The notes beneath the pieces were generated by a model that saw only the letters and a list, made by a program, of their open reading frames with translations, was not told the DNA's origin and did no database searches. Made by a program: the position numbers and the translations under genes. From an uncultured beta proteobacterium (GTDB lineage Bacteria; Pseudomonadota; Gammaproteobacteria; Burkholderiales; SG8-41), in the NCBI GenBank assembly GCA_903889565.1, contig CAISYC010000059.1, positions 1-64,000 on the forward strand: a stretch of 64,000 nucleotides of DNA, read 5' to 3'. Below are positions 55,261-64,000 of this stretch, piece by piece; the first letter of the stretch is position 1; every line of letters begins with the position of its first letter.

Positions 55261-55845
55261 CTATTTTCCGCCGTGGTCTTGACGGTGCGGAACGGGGGAC
55301 GGCTCCGCCGGGGACTCGCGCCATGATCCGGGCGCGAGTCCGTCGATCGTCCAGTGGCCGACGGCATGGCGCACGAGGCGCAGCGTGGGGAAACCGACGG
55401 CGGCGGTCATGCGTCGAACCTGCCGGTTCTTGCCTTCCGCAATCCGCAGGCACAACCAGCTGGTCGGGATGAGTTTCCGCTGGCGGATCGGGGGATGGCG
55501 TGGCCACAGCCACGCCGGTTCATCAATCGCGGCGGCTTCTGCAGGGCGCGTGACGAAGTCGCCGAGATCGATGCCGCGCGCCAGTTTCTCCAACGCCTCG
55601 CTGGTGACGATGCCCTCGACCTGCACGAAGTAGGATTTGACTTGCTTGTGCGCGGGATCGCTGATGCGGTGTTGCAGGCCTCCGTCGCCGGTGAGAACGA
55701 CCAGACCTTCGCTGTCGGCGTCAAGGCGTCCGGCCGGATACACCTTGGGCACGCCGATGAAATCCTTCAGCGTCTGACGACCGGGCGTGGGGCTGAACTG
55801 GCACAGCACGCCATAGGGCTTGTTGAAGAGCATGACATTGCTCAT
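55261..55845 (-). CDS. rluE: 23S rRNA pseudouridine synthase RluE-like
   Basis: A 194-residue RsuA/RluE-family pseudouridine synthase. It has the catalytic Asp42 motif [31 protein letters not shown] at the N-terminus, and [23 protein letters not shown] plus [20 protein letters not shown], which match E. coli RluE rather than RluB or RluF. RluE modifies U2457 of 23S rRNA. There is no N-terminal S4 domain, as expected for RluE. ATG 55845 was preferred to the in-frame TTG 55872. Confidence 0.93.
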   Translation of the reverse strand: MSNVMLFNKPYGVLCQFSPTPGRQTLKDFIGVPKVYPAGRLDADSEGLVVLTGDGGLQHRISDPAHKQVKSYFVQVEGIVTSEALEKLARGIDLGDFVTRPAEAAAIDEPAWLWPRHPPIRQRKLIPTSWLCLRIAEGKNRQVRRMTAAVGFPTLRLVRHAVGHWTIDGLAPGSWRESPAEPSPVPHRQDHGGK

Positions 55846-55936
55846 GGACGTTTGCACACGCAGAAACGACAACGCCCGCGAGGGCGGGCGTCGTATTGCT
55901 TCGCGATACCGGCCCGATCGGCCCGGATCGCAGGTG

Positions 55937-57313
55937 CTACTTGCTGCCCCACGGTTTGATTGCCTGCTTGAGCGCGGCGTAGCCGTCGAGGTAACGCGGG
56001 CGTTTGCCGCTATAGACCTTGTCGAAAGTTGCGAGTTGCGCGTCGAGCCAGTCCGCCAGTTCCTTGTTGCCGGGGTTGGCGGCCTTGTAGGCCTCGTTGA
56101 TCAGCACGAAGTGAATGCGCGGATCGTACGGCTGCTTCTCGCCGCCGACGGTTTCGTCACCGGCCAGGAGGCGCAGCAGCATCGCGTCGGCCGAGCCGAG
56201 CGTTTGTTCGTAAATCGGCTCGCCTTCGATGCGGTACATGACGCTGGTCATGTCCTTGCCGTTGGTCATGGTAAAGCCCATATCGGTCCACAGCTTTTTC
56301 ATGTCGACCTTGGCGCCGGCCTTGTCGAGCACGATCTGGCCCCAGGCACGCAGCACGTCCGGAGCATCGGCCATCAGGTCGGTCAGGCGGTCGCCGTCGA
56401 GGTCGGTGGCGTAAACAATGCAGGGGCGCTGCTGAATCATGTCGTGCAGCAGGAGACCGAAATTGGTGTCCGAGATATGCTCGTAAACGTCGCCGCCCCA
56501 GTTTTCCATGCCGGCCTTGAAATCCTTCGGCAGCAGCGCCGCGATCGCATCGACGTTCGCCTTGTGCTCTTCATAGGCGTCCACCGAATACTGGCGCTTC
56601 AACTTGAACTTGGTACCCTGCAGCAGCCAGCGCATGATGCCGGCGTTGACCGCATCTTCCTTGGCCTGGGTCGGCTTGGTGGCGACGCGGCCGATCTGGC
56701 CGGTTTCGTGCACCATTTTCAGGAACAAGCGCGCGGCGTAAGCCATGCGGATGCCCGGCGTGTTCATTTCGGAGTGAATGTTGCCAGTCGCTTTGTCGAC
56801 GATGAACTTCTTGTTGTCCTGCGAATAGGGCAGGCCCGGCATGAAGCGGATGCTGGTGATGCCGCCGTAGGGGCGCACGTTGCAATACACGCCGGCAGCG
56901 GTGCGCAGCGGCGCATTCGCCGACTTGCCTGCCACCACGACTTTTTTGCCGCCATCATTGACCATGAAGTCGCCGGCGGTCGACCATTTGAGGCAAATGT
57001 TGTCCATTTTGCCGAACCACTCGAGCGAAACGAGTTTGGTGTCATGGCGGAACTGCGCCATCATCGGTACGCCGAGAAACGGCAGACCAAGCACGTCGAG
57101 CGCCATGATGGTTCCGTTGAGCGCAAACATGTCGGTAAAGGCGTGCGCCACCGGCTTGACGCCGCCCGCGCTGTTGCCACCTTCCCAGATGACCGCATCG
57201 GTAAAGCCGCGCGGCTGCACCTTTGACCGCTTGTAGATTCCGTCCAGGGATTTGAACAGGTCTCCGCTCTGTTCTTCCTGAGCGATTTTTAGCAAGTCAA
57301 GTTTGTCAGCCAT
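55937..57313 (-). CDS. Conserved-looking protein of unknown function (458 aa)
   Basis: I do not recognise this family. From ATG 57313 the protein runs [20 protein letters not shown] and contains [42 protein letters not shown] and [21 protein letters not shown]. There is no signal peptide, no transmembrane segment and no obvious nucleotide-binding motif. Aromatic-rich, globular composition with normal codon use suggests a soluble cytosolic enzyme. It stands alone between rluE and the cold-shock gene. The 42 in-frame codons upstream look non-coding. Confidence 0.8.
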   Translation of the reverse strand: MADKLDLLKIAQEEQSGDLFKSLDGIYKRSKVQPRGFTDAVIWEGGNSAGGVKPVAHAFTDMFALNGTIMALDVLGLPFLGVPMMAQFRHDTKLVSLEWFGKMDNICLKWSTAGDFMVNDGGKKVVVAGKSANAPLRTAAGVYCNVRPYGGITSIRFMPGLPYSQDNKKFIVDKATGNIHSEMNTPGIRMAYAARLFLKMVHETGQIGRVATKPTQAKEDAVNAGIMRWLLQGTKFKLKRQYSVDAYEEHKANVDAIAALLPKDFKAGMENWGGDVYEHISDTNFGLLLHDMIQQRPCIVYATDLDGDRLTDLMADAPDVLRAWGQIVLDKAGAKVDMKKLWTDMGFTMTNGKDMTSVMYRIEGEPIYEQTLGSADAMLLRLLAGDETVGGEKQPYDPRIHFVLINEAYKAANPGNKELADWLDAQLATFDKVYSGKRPRYLDGYAALKQAIKPWGSK

Positions 57314-57535
57314 GATTCTCGGTCTCCGTTGGAATGTGGACGATTGATGATCGATGATGCAACCGGCCTGTCTTGGCAGCGGTCGATGCGCCCTGCAGGG
57401 GAATGCGGGCAGGCGGGCGTTTGCACGCTGGCTACCCATTTCGTGTAGGTACGACGCCGGATTATCGCATTTATTGGGGCCGGCATAAATAACCCCTTTG
57501 CCGTCGCGTGCGGGACTGGGCGGCCCGGGTCAGCC

Positions 57536-57569
57536 AAAAAAAAGCCCGTCCGGGTGAGCGGACGGGCTT
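57536..57569 (-). terminator. Rho-independent terminator of the cold-shock gene
   Basis: An 11-bp stem (57542-57552 with 57559-57569), 6-nt loop, with an A8 run at 57536-57543 that reads as U8 on the minus strand. The rest of the 57314-57604 gap shows no gene. Confidence 0.92.
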
Positions 57570-57604
57570 CCTATCGATATTCTGTAATGCCGTATAGCGT
57601 TAGC

Positions 57605-57808
57605 TTAGGCGCCTTGAATATTCGAGGCTTGCTTGCCCTTCGGACCTTGGGTTACCTCGAAAGTAACCTTCTGGCCTTCCTTCAGGGTCTTGAACCCACC
57701 CATCTGGATTGCGGAAAAATGCGCGAAAAGATCTTCACTGCCGTCATCCGGCGTAATGAAGCCATAACCTTTAGCATCGTTGAACCATTTCACAGTGCCT
57801 GTTGCCAT
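57605..57808 (-). CDS. Cold-shock domain protein (CspA family)
   Basis: A 67-residue single-stranded nucleic-acid-binding protein. [19 protein letters not shown] contains RNP1 (KGYGFITP) and DLFAHFSAI contains RNP2. It acts as an RNA chaperone. ATG 57808 is chosen because the GAGG Shine-Dalgarno overlaps an earlier in-frame ATG at 57823. The upstream region to clpS is about 267 nt and may contain a long structured leader, as in many csp genes. It is divergent from clpS. Confidence 0.96.
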   Translation of the reverse strand: MATGTVKWFNDAKGYGFITPDDGSEDLFAHFSAIQMGGFKTLKEGQKVTFEVTQGPKGKQASNIQGA

Positions 57809-58075
57809 ATTGCAGTACCTCATAAACTAAAAAATTACCGGAAAAAGTTTCCGGAGACTGTTTGAGTTTCAAGGGACACGTATACGGCGGCTGATACTGC
57901 GAAACCGGTCTTACGATCGAGCTTGAAGCCAAACACCTTTGGGCTTTCTAGGCTATTTGCCCGTGGAAGTCAAGTTTTCCGCGAAACGGGCCTTGAAACG
58001 GGCAAAAAGGCCGCTATTTAACACTTGAAAAATCTGCGGTTTTGGTCAAAATAAGAAATCGCAGTAGGCAGTTGA

Positions 58076-58399
58076 ATGGTGGTGCGAAAGATGGCAATAC
58101 AGCATCGTGATGGCACGGTTCTGGAGGCGAAAAAGGCAAAGGTCAAGTCGCCTCCGATGTTCAAGGTCATGCTGCTGAATGACGATTACACACCCATGGA
58201 TTTCGTGGTCGTCGTATTACAGCAATTTTTCTCCCTCAGCCGTGAAAAGGCGACGCAAATCATGCTTAAGGTTCATCGGGATGGTGCCGGGGTCTGCGGG
58301 GTTTATCCGCGGGACGTGGCCGCGACCAAAGTCGAACAGGTGCTGGGCTTTGCCCGCCAGCACCAGCACCCACTGCGTTGCGTGATGGAGGAAAACTGA
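58076..58399 (+). CDS. clpS: ClpS, adaptor for ClpAP protease
   Basis: A 107-residue adaptor that delivers N-end-rule substrates to ClpA. Hallmarks are the [11 protein letters not shown] block (residues 35-45), [27 protein letters not shown] and the final LRCVMEE. Typical length. The start could also be ATG 58091 (Met6), since neither has a strong Shine-Dalgarno. Its TGA overlaps the clpA ATG (TGATG). Confidence 0.96.
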   Translation: MVVRKMAIQHRDGTVLEAKKAKVKSPPMFKVMLLNDDYTPMDFVVVVLQQFFSLSREKATQIMLKVHRDGAGVCGVYPRDVAATKVEQVLGFARQHQHPLRCVMEEN

Positions 58400-60657
58400 T
58401 GATTGCCCAGGAACTCGAGGTGAGTCTGCACATGGCCTTCATGGAGGCACGGCAGAAACGGCACGAATTCATCACCGTCGAACACCTGTTGCTTGCGCTG
58501 CTCGACAATCCGTCGGCCTCCGAGGTGCTCAAAGCCTGCGCCGCCGAAATAGAGGAACTGCGCAAGCTGCTCGCTGACTTCGTCACCGAACACACGCCGG
58601 TGCTGACCAACGATGACGCGGACACCCAGCCGACGCTGGGCTTTCAGCGCGTGATCCAGCGTGCCATCCTGCATGTGCAGTCGTCCGGCAAGAAGGAAGT
58701 CACCGGCGCCAATGTGCTGGTCGCGATTTTCGGCGAAAAGGATTCGCACGCGGTGTACTTCCTGCATCAGAAGGGTATTACCCGGCTGGATGTGGTCAAT
58801 TTTATTTCGCACGGCATCAGCAAAGTGCCGCAGGCCGCCCCCGGCAAGACTGAAGGCGAGGCGGAGGCCGAACCCGAACAGGCGTCCGGCGGCGCGCTTG
58901 AAACCTATACGCTGAATCTCAACACGCTTGCGCTCTCGGGCAAGATCGACCCGCTGATCGGACGTGAAAAGGAACTCGAGCGCGTGGTGCAGACGCTGTG
59001 CCGCCGCCGCAAGAATAATCCGCTGCTGGTCGGCGAGGCCGGCGTCGGCAAGACCGCCATCGCCGAGGGGCTCGCCCGCCGTATCGTCGAAGGCGACGTG
59101 CCCGAGATTCTGGGCAAGTGCACGGTCTACGCGCTCGACATGGGCGCGCTGCTGGCAGGCACCAAATACCGCGGCGATTTCGAACAGCGTCTTAAGGCTG
59201 TGCTTAAACAACTGGTCGACAATCCGAACGCGATCCTGTTTATCGACGAAATCCACACGCTGATCGGCGCCGGCGCCGCTTCGGGCGGCACGCTTGACGC
59301 GTCCAACCTGCTGAAGCCGGCGTTATCGACCGGCCAGTTGAAATGCATCGGCGCGACGACCTACCAGGAATACCGCGGCATTTTCGAAAAAGACCATGCG
59401 CTCTCGCGCCGCTTCCAGAAGGTCGATGTGGTCGAGCCCAGCATTGCCGAAACTGTTTCGATTCTGCGTGGCCTGAAGACGCGTTTCGAAGAGCATCACG
59501 GCATCAAGTACGCAACCTCGGCGCTGACGTCCGCAGCCGAGCTTGCGGCGCGTTACATCAACGACCGGCATTTGCCCGACAAGGCGATCGACGTCATCGA
59601 CGAGGCGGGCGCGGCGCAGCGCATCCTGCCGAAATCGAAGCAGAAAAAAGTCATCACCAAGCACGAGATCGAAGAGATCGTCGCCAAGATCGCGCGCGTG
59701 CCGGCGCAGAGCGTCAACTCCGACGATCGCACGCAATTGAAGAACCTCGAGCGCAATCTGAAATCGGTGGTGTTCGGTCAGGACAAGTCGATCGACGCGC
59801 TGGCCTCCGCGATCAAGATGTCGCGCAGCGGCCTCGGCAATCCGCAAAAGCCGACCGGCTGTTTTCTGTTTTCCGGCCCGACCGGCGTCGGCAAGACCGA
59901 GGTTGCGCGCCAGCTCGCCTACATCATGGGTGTCGAGCTGATCCGCTTCGACATGTCCGAATACATGGAGCGCCATGCCGTTTCGCGCCTGATCGGCGCG
60001 CCGCCCGGCTATGTCGGTTTCGATCAGGGTGGCCTCCTGACCGAGGCGGTAACCAAGCATCCCTACTCGGTGCTGCTGCTTGATGAAATCGAAAAGGCGC
60101 ATCCGGATGTGTTCAACATCCTGCTGCAGGTGATGGATCACGGCACGCTCACCGACAACAACGGGCGCAAGGCCGATTTCCGCAACGTCATGATCATCAT
60201 GACCACCAATGCCGGTGCCGCCGAGCTGTCGAAGACCAGCATGGGCTTTACCACCACGGCCGAAACCGGCGACGAGATGGTCGAAATCAAGCGCACCTTC
60301 ACGCCGGAATTCCGCAACCGGCTGGACGCGATCGTTTCGTTCGCTTCGCTCGATCGCAGCATCATCATGCGCGTGGTTGATAAATTCCTCATGCAGCTCG
60401 AAGAGCAGTTGCAGGAGAAAAAAGTTGATGCGACGTTTACGCCTGCGTTGAAGGACTATCTGGCCAAAAAGGGTTTCGATCCGCAAATGGGCGCGCGGCC
60501 GATGGCGCGTCTCATCCAGGACACCATACGCTCCGCGCTGGCCGATCATCTGCTGTTCGGGCGGCTCGCCAGTGGCGGCAAGGTCACGGTCGATGTGGAC
60601 AAGAACGACAAGGTCCAACTCGTCTTCGCCGAGGAAGAAGCCGCCAGCGTGGCGTGA
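58399..60657 (+). CDS. clpA: ClpA, AAA+ unfoldase of ClpAP
   Basis: A 752-residue ATPase: an N-terminal Clp_N double repeat ([12 protein letters not shown]..., [14 protein letters not shown]), D1 Walker A GEAGVGKT (212-219) with the [12 protein letters not shown] Walker B, D2 Walker A GPTGVGKT (493-500) with [11 protein letters not shown], and a C-terminal ClpB_D2-small domain. The absence of a long middle coiled coil distinguishes ClpA from ClpB. A perfect GGAGG sits 7 nt before ATG 58399. Cytosolic; works with ClpP, which is not in this window. Confidence 0.97.
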   Translation: MIAQELEVSLHMAFMEARQKRHEFITVEHLLLALLDNPSASEVLKACAAEIEELRKLLADFVTEHTPVLTNDDADTQPTLGFQRVIQRAILHVQSSGKKEVTGANVLVAIFGEKDSHAVYFLHQKGITRLDVVNFISHGISKVPQAAPGKTEGEAEAEPEQASGGALETYTLNLNTLALSGKIDPLIGREKELERVVQTLCRRRKNNPLLVGEAGVGKTAIAEGLARRIVEGDVPEILGKCTVYALDMGALLAGTKYRGDFEQRLKAVLKQLVDNPNAILFIDEIHTLIGAGAASGGTLDASNLLKPALSTGQLKCIGATTYQEYRGIFEKDHALSRRFQKVDVVEPSIAETVSILRGLKTRFEEHHGIKYATSALTSAAELAARYINDRHLPDKAIDVIDEAGAAQRILPKSKQKKVITKHEIEEIVAKIARVPAQSVNSDDRTQLKNLERNLKSVVFGQDKSIDALASAIKMSRSGLGNPQKPTGCFLFSGPTGVGKTEVARQLAYIMGVELIRFDMSEYMERHAVSRLIGAPPGYVGFDQGGLLTEAVTKHPYSVLLLDEIEKAHPDVFNILLQVMDHGTLTDNNGRKADFRNVMIIMTTNAGAAELSKTSMGFTTTAETGDEMVEIKRTFTPEFRNRLDAIVSFASLDRSIIMRVVDKFLMQLEEQLQEKKVDATFTPALKDYLAKKGFDPQMGARPMARLIQDTIRSALADHLLFGRLASGGKVTVDVDKNDKVQLVFAEEEAASVA

Positions 60658-60754
60658 TTTTTCCGGCGCGCGCCGGCGGCAAAATTTCGTCGCGAAATTA
60701 TCGAAGCGGAAAGCCGCCGTCGCGGCTGCGCGTGTTGTTTTTAGTGGAGGCAGC

Positions 60755-61096
60755 ATGCGTTCGATCCCTGCCCTGACGGCGATCGCCCTGTGCGCAACAA
60801 TCGGCGCGGCCGCGGATGCGCAGGATTTGCAATCGACCCGTGGCCTGGCCGCCACCTGCGCCGCCTGTCACGGACCGGATGGCGTGAGCGTCGGCGGCGT
60901 GCCGCCGGCACTCGCCGGGCAGGACAAAGCGGAACTGCTGCAGCGGTTAAAAGAGTTCAAGGCAGGCACGCGTCCGGCCACCGTCATGCATCAGCTCGCG
61001 CGCGGCTACAGCGACGAACAACTCGAACGCATTGCCGCTTATTTCTCCGCGGTCGCGGCAGGTCCGGCGCCGGCTGCACCGCGCGCCGGTGACTGA
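60755..61096 (+). CDS. Periplasmic monohaem cytochrome c
   Basis: A 113-residue protein: signal peptide (about 1-22), one haem motif C35-A-A-C38-H39 followed by GPDGVSVGGVPPALAGQ, and a candidate Met ligand in ATVMHQLARG. It is a class I cytochrome c resembling the small subunit of flavocytochrome c sulfide dehydrogenase. The Shine-Dalgarno TGGAGG is strong. The flavoprotein gene follows at once and overlaps or abuts the stop, so the two should form an electron-transfer pair in the periplasm. Confidence 0.88.
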   Translation: MRSIPALTAIALCATIGAAADAQDLQSTRGLAATCAACHGPDGVSVGGVPPALAGQDKAELLQRLKEFKAGTRPATVMHQLARGYSDEQLERIAAYFSAVAAGPAPAAPRAGD

Positions 61097-61106
61097 CGGG
61101 TTCGTT

Positions 61107-62387
61107 GTGCCGGTTTCGAGACGCAATTTTGTGCAAAGAATTGCGCTGGTAGCGGGCGGCATTGCGGCGAGTCCGGTTTCGCGCGGATTCGCCGCGAGCA
61201 GCGGCCGCACCGGCCGCGTGGTTGTCATCGGTGCCGGCTTCGGCGGCGCGACCGCGGCGAAGACGATCAAACGCTGGGCGCCGCAAATCGATGTCACCAT
61301 CGTCGAACGCAGCGGGGAATTTATCTCCTGTCCGCTCAGCAATCTGGTGGTCGGCGGCAATGCAGATATCCGCGACCTCGGATTCAGCTACGACGGCCTG
61401 CGGCGCCGCGGCATCGCCGTCGTGCGCGACGAGGCGATTGAAGTCGATACGGTCAAACGCGCAGTGCGCCTGTCCGGCGGCGGCGTGCTGGCGTACGACC
61501 GGTTGATCATCGCGCCGGGCGTCGAGATTCAGGTCGATGCAATACCCGGTCTTGACTCTGCAGAGGCGCAAAGCCGCGTGCTGCACGCGTGGAAGGCTGG
61601 CGCGCAGACGCTGGCCTTGCGCCGCCAGCTCGAAGCCATGGCTGACGGCGGCGTTTACGCGGTGCATCTGCCGCTCGAGCCGTTTCGCTGTCCGCCCGCG
61701 GCGTATGAACGCGTGTGCCAGGTGGCCGATTATTTCCGGCGCGCCAAGCCGCGCTCGAAGATCCTGGTGCTCGATTCGAACGAAGACATTCTTTCGAAGA
61801 AGGCGTTGTTCCTCGCGGCGTGGAACGGTCAGTACAAGGGCATGATCGAATACCGTCCGAACAGCGAACTGGTCGAGGTCGATGCGAAAACCCTGACCGC
61901 AAAATTGCTGTTCGAGGATGTGCGGGCGGACGTGCTGAACGTCATTCCGCCGCAACGCGCCGGCGCGATTGCGGCACGCGCCGGGCTGATCAATGCCAAC
62001 AATCGCTGGTGCATGGTCGACTGGACCACGCTCGAATCGACGGCCGTCAAGGGCGTGCATATTCTCGGCGACGCCACGCTGTCGGGACCGGCGATGCCGA
62101 AATCGGCGACCATGGCCAACCAGCATGCGGTTGTTTGCGCGGCAGCGATAATCGCGTTGATGCACGGCGAGGCGGTCAATCCGCGACCGGTGATGGCGAA
62201 CACCTGCTACAGCTTTGTCGACGCCCGGCAGGCCATGCATGTCGCGTCGGTTTACGCCTATGACCGCGCTGAAAAAACCATGCTGGCGATCAAGGGCGCC
62301 GGCGGACTGTCGGAAAAAGCCAGCGAGCAGGAAGGCCTTTATGCGTGGGGTTGGGCGCGCAATCTGTGGGCGGGTGCGCTGGCGTAA
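61107..62387 (+). CDS. fccB: Flavocytochrome c sulfide dehydrogenase-type flavoprotein
   Basis: A 426-residue FAD protein exported by Tat: the N-terminus has SRRNFVQRIALVAGG (twin-arginine motif). GRTGRVVVIGAGFGGATAAK binds FAD, SCPLSNLVVGG carries a redox-type Cys, and GDATLSGPAMPKSATMANQHA plus the FCSD C-terminal block (NTCYSFVDA) identify the family. It oxidises sulfide and passes electrons to the cytochrome c encoded just upstream. The start is uncertain: GTG 61107 gives a compact leader, GTG 61089 would overlap the cytochrome stop. Confidence 0.85.
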   Translation: MPVSRRNFVQRIALVAGGIAASPVSRGFAASSGRTGRVVVIGAGFGGATAAKTIKRWAPQIDVTIVERSGEFISCPLSNLVVGGNADIRDLGFSYDGLRRRGIAVVRDEAIEVDTVKRAVRLSGGGVLAYDRLIIAPGVEIQVDAIPGLDSAEAQSRVLHAWKAGAQTLALRRQLEAMADGGVYAVHLPLEPFRCPPAAYERVCQVADYFRRAKPRSKILVLDSNEDILSKKALFLAAWNGQYKGMIEYRPNSELVEVDAKTLTAKLLFEDVRADVLNVIPPQRAGAIAARAGLINANNRWCMVDWTTLESTAVKGVHILGDATLSGPAMPKSATMANQHAVVCAAAIIALMHGEAVNPRPVMANTCYSFVDARQAMHVASVYAYDRAEKTMLAIKGAGGLSEKASEQEGLYAWGWARNLWAGALA

Positions 62388-62457
62388 AATGCGCGGGTGC
62401 GGCAGCGACCCGCAGTACCCCATGCTGTCCGGAGCACATTCAACCGAAGTCTGCGCC

Positions 62458-63426
62458 ATGATGAAGATCCCGTTGCGTTTGCGTTGTGCCGCGTTCATCG
62501 CCTGTGTTATCACGCCCGTTTTCGCCGCTGAATCGTATCCGGTCAAACCGATCCGCATCATCGTGCCGAGTTCGCCGAGTTCGGGGCCCGACGTGGTAAC
62601 CCGTCTGATCGGCGGCGTGTTTACCGACTTGTGGGGGCAGCAGGTGGTGGCCGACAACCGCGGCGGCTCCGCCGGCAACATCGGCGCCGAAATCGCCGCG
62701 CATTCGGCGCCGGATGGATATACGCTGTTCATGGCCAGCGCGCAGCAGGTCACCGGGCCGCTGGTGTTCGACAAGCTGCAGTACAGCCTGATCGGAGATT
62801 TCACGCCGATCAGCCTGATCGCGTCGTCGCCCTATGTTTTGATCGTCAATCCGTCGGTGCCGGCCAATTCGGTGCGCGAGTTCATTGCGCTCGCCAGGTC
62901 GCGGCCCGGCACACTGTATTACGGCACCGGCGGCGTCGGCGGCGCGCCGCATCTCGCCACCGAGATGCTGCGCACGATGGCCGGACTCAAATTTGAACAC
63001 GTGCCGTACAAGACCATCGTGTTCGCGCTGATCGATACCATGGCCGGCCAGGTGCAGTTTTCGTTTTCGGTGCTGCCGGTGGCGCTGCCCATGGTCAAGC
63101 AGGGCAAGTTGCGCGCGCTCGGTGTCACCAGCCTGAAACGGTCGTCGCTGGCGCCCGAACTCGAAGCGATCGCCGAGACGGTGCCCGGCTACGAAGTGAT
63201 CGGTTGGTACGGATTGATGGCGCCGCAAAAAACATCGCCGGCAATCGTTGCCCAGTTGAGCGCGGCAATTCTAAGGTCGCTGCAGACAGCCGAGATGCAG
63301 GAGAAACTGCGCGCGCTGGGCGCCGATCCGATCGTTTCCGGTCCGCGCGAATTCGGCGGTTTTCTCGTCGAGCAAAACGAAAAATTCCGCAAACTGGTGA
63401 ATGCCGCCGGCCTGCGCAACAAATAG
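62458..63426 (+). CDS. Bug/TctC substrate-binding protein, divergent
   Basis: A 322-residue binding protein: signal peptide to about residue 23 (PVFA), YPVKPIRIIVPSSPSSGPDVVTR, DNRGGSAGN and PDGYT. The glycine-rich ligand loop (usually APGGGTD) reads SPSSGPD, the most divergent of the thirteen copies here. That points to altered ligand specificity. It follows the flavoprotein gene by 70 nt, with no strong Shine-Dalgarno at ATG 62458 (ATG 62461 is adjacent). It converges with the gene at 63433-63702. Confidence 0.87.
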   Translation: MMKIPLRLRCAAFIACVITPVFAAESYPVKPIRIIVPSSPSSGPDVVTRLIGGVFTDLWGQQVVADNRGGSAGNIGAEIAAHSAPDGYTLFMASAQQVTGPLVFDKLQYSLIGDFTPISLIASSPYVLIVNPSVPANSVREFIALARSRPGTLYYGTGGVGGAPHLATEMLRTMAGLKFEHVPYKTIVFALIDTMAGQVQFSFSVLPVALPMVKQGKLRALGVTSLKRSSLAPELEAIAETVPGYEVIGWYGLMAPQKTSPAIVAQLSAAILRSLQTAEMQEKLRALGADPIVSGPREFGGFLVEQNEKFRKLVNAAGLRNK

Positions 63427-63432
63427 CGGCCT

Positions 63433-63702
63433 TCAGCGCCGCCGGTCGTAATCGCGCAGGCGCGGATTGAGCAGATCGATGTCGGCCTGCACCTGTTCGC
63501 GGCTGCGTTCGTAGACGATTTCTCTGCCCACCACGCTGCCGACATAGGCCTTGCCGCTGCGTGTCGGCGTCAGCTGGCATTTCACGCTGTGCACGCCTTC
63601 GCCGAGCACCACCTCGATGCAGTCGGCGCGCTTGTTGAAGACCACCACCTCCATGGTCTGGTCGGTCTGGGTCACGCGAACCTTGATTTTTTCGTTGAGC
63701 AT
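63433..63702 (-). CDS. Small conserved-looking cytosolic protein, unknown function
   Basis: An 89-residue protein from ATG 63702. It begins MLNEKIKVRVTQTDQTMEVV and contains ADCIEVVLGEGVHSVKCQL. It is rich in beta-type residues and ends with a charged helix (ADIDLLNPRLRDYDRRR). No signal peptide. I do not recognise the family. It lies 53 nt downstream of the partial gene at the window edge on the same strand and may be cotranscribed with it. Confidence 0.65.
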   Translation of the reverse strand: MLNEKIKVRVTQTDQTMEVVVFNKRADCIEVVLGEGVHSVKCQLTPTRSGKAYVGSVVGREIVYERSREQVQADIDLLNPRLRDYDRRR

Positions 63703-63755
63703 GGCGGCCCCGCTTTCGGTTGGTGCGATGACGGATACTACAACGCCGGCCCGTG

Positions 63756-64000
63756 CTACATGAACAATCTGGCGGCATTCCACGCGACGACCGCCGCTGC
63801 CACCACCGCCACCGGTTTGATCGCGAAGCTGCCGAGCAGCGACAGCAGCCAGCCGAGTTTGAGCGCCCACGAATGCCCTTTGGCTTCGTCGAGGACGAGC
63901 GTCAGCCTGGTTTGCGCGCCGGCAAATTCCGGCGTGTCGCCGACGATCTCGGCCGTGAATGAATAGCGGCCGGAGCGGACTTCAGCGCGCCCGAGCAGGC
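63756..64000 (-). CDS. C-terminal part of a gene running off the window (possible membrane-anchored protein)
   Basis: An open minus-strand frame enters from beyond 64000 and ends at TAG 63756-63758. The visible 81 residues include GRYSFTAEIVGDTPEFAGAQTRLTL-type beta sequence (quoted only in part: GRYSFTAEIVGD, AQTRLTLVL) and then hydrophobic LGWLLSLLGSFAIKPVAVVAAAVVAW, suggesting a C-terminal membrane anchor. The start is outside the window, so no family call is possible. Confidence 0.6.
   Translation of the reverse strand, partial: LLGRAEVRSGRYSFTAEIVGDTPEFAGAQTRLTLVLDEAKGHSWALKLGWLLSLLGSFAIKPVAVVAAAVVAWNAARLFM

Noticed and set aside
1-64000. CRISPR arrays, prophage, transposases, integrons
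   Set aside because: No regularly spaced direct repeats and no recognisable mobile-element proteins were found on either strand.

Overview
The window is GC-rich, densely coded DNA of betaproteobacterial (Burkholderiales-like) character. The basis is thirteen Bug/TctC-type periplasmic solute-binding proteins, four MmgE/PrpD-family proteins, the nudJ-mnmA and clpS-clpA gene pairs, RluE, and dispersed palindromic repeats of a kind common in that group. No phage, transposase, CRISPR array or rRNA was seen.

The main result is a selenocysteine (Sec) locus with three recoded genes. On the minus strand between about 40.3 and 30.4 kb lie, in transcription order, selA, a small methyltransferase gene, selB, a thioredoxin-reductase-like gene, tRNA-Sec (anticodon UCA, 95 nt, 8-bp acceptor stem), three tandem TctC genes and a gene interrupted by one in-frame UGA. 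Reading that UGA as Sec restores a 577-residue protein with the motif U-G-S-C. A paralogue with U-G-A-C lies on the plus strand at 45.3-47.0 kb, with a TctC gene on each side. A third in-frame UGA, at 48918-48920 on the minus strand, joins a glutaredoxin-like N-terminus (U-S-S-C) to a DinB-like domain. Each UGA is followed by a hairpin at bacterial SECIS distance. In the two UGSC genes, 24 nt around this hairpin are identical. A naive ORF caller would split or truncate all three genes. selD was not found in the window.

Layout: 0.2-4.5 kb, Ser/Thr kinase, then MmgE/PrpD and two TctC genes. 4.6-8.5 kb, lipoprotein and a HAMP-PAS-GGDEF-EAL protein. 8.7-16.6 kb, a minus-strand catabolic/uptake block (FAD dehydrogenase, TctC, PrpD, TctC, MmgE/PrpD) with a divergent TctC gene. 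16.6-26.1 kb, signalling (a second GGDEF-EAL protein and a PdsS/PdsR-like two-component pair) facing a small membrane protein, an SPFH protein and an SH3-like protein. 26.2-29.9 kb, sorbosone-dehydrogenase-like protein, MmgE/PrpD, TctC. 29.9-30.4 kb, a nested inverted repeat. 30.4-49 kb, the Sec region with interspersed TctC, amidohydrolase and bicupin genes. 49-64 kb, mostly housekeeping: GST, mnmA-nudJ, two tiny Lys/Asp-rich secreted proteins, a TPR-like/HupE-like pair, rluE, a 458-residue protein I do not recognise, a cold-shock protein, clpS-clpA, a cytochrome c with a flavocytochrome c sulfide dehydrogenase-type flavoprotein, and one more TctC.

Working model (inference): periplasmic TctC proteins bind small carboxylates. 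Adjacent cytosolic enzymes (MmgE/PrpD, FAD dehydrogenase, amidohydrolase, UGSC selenoproteins) process them or related compounds. The Sec machinery sits beside the selenoproteins that need it, and the TrxR-like flavoprotein is a candidate reductant. No TctA or TctB membrane subunit is present, so the binding proteins must share transporters encoded elsewhere or have other roles.
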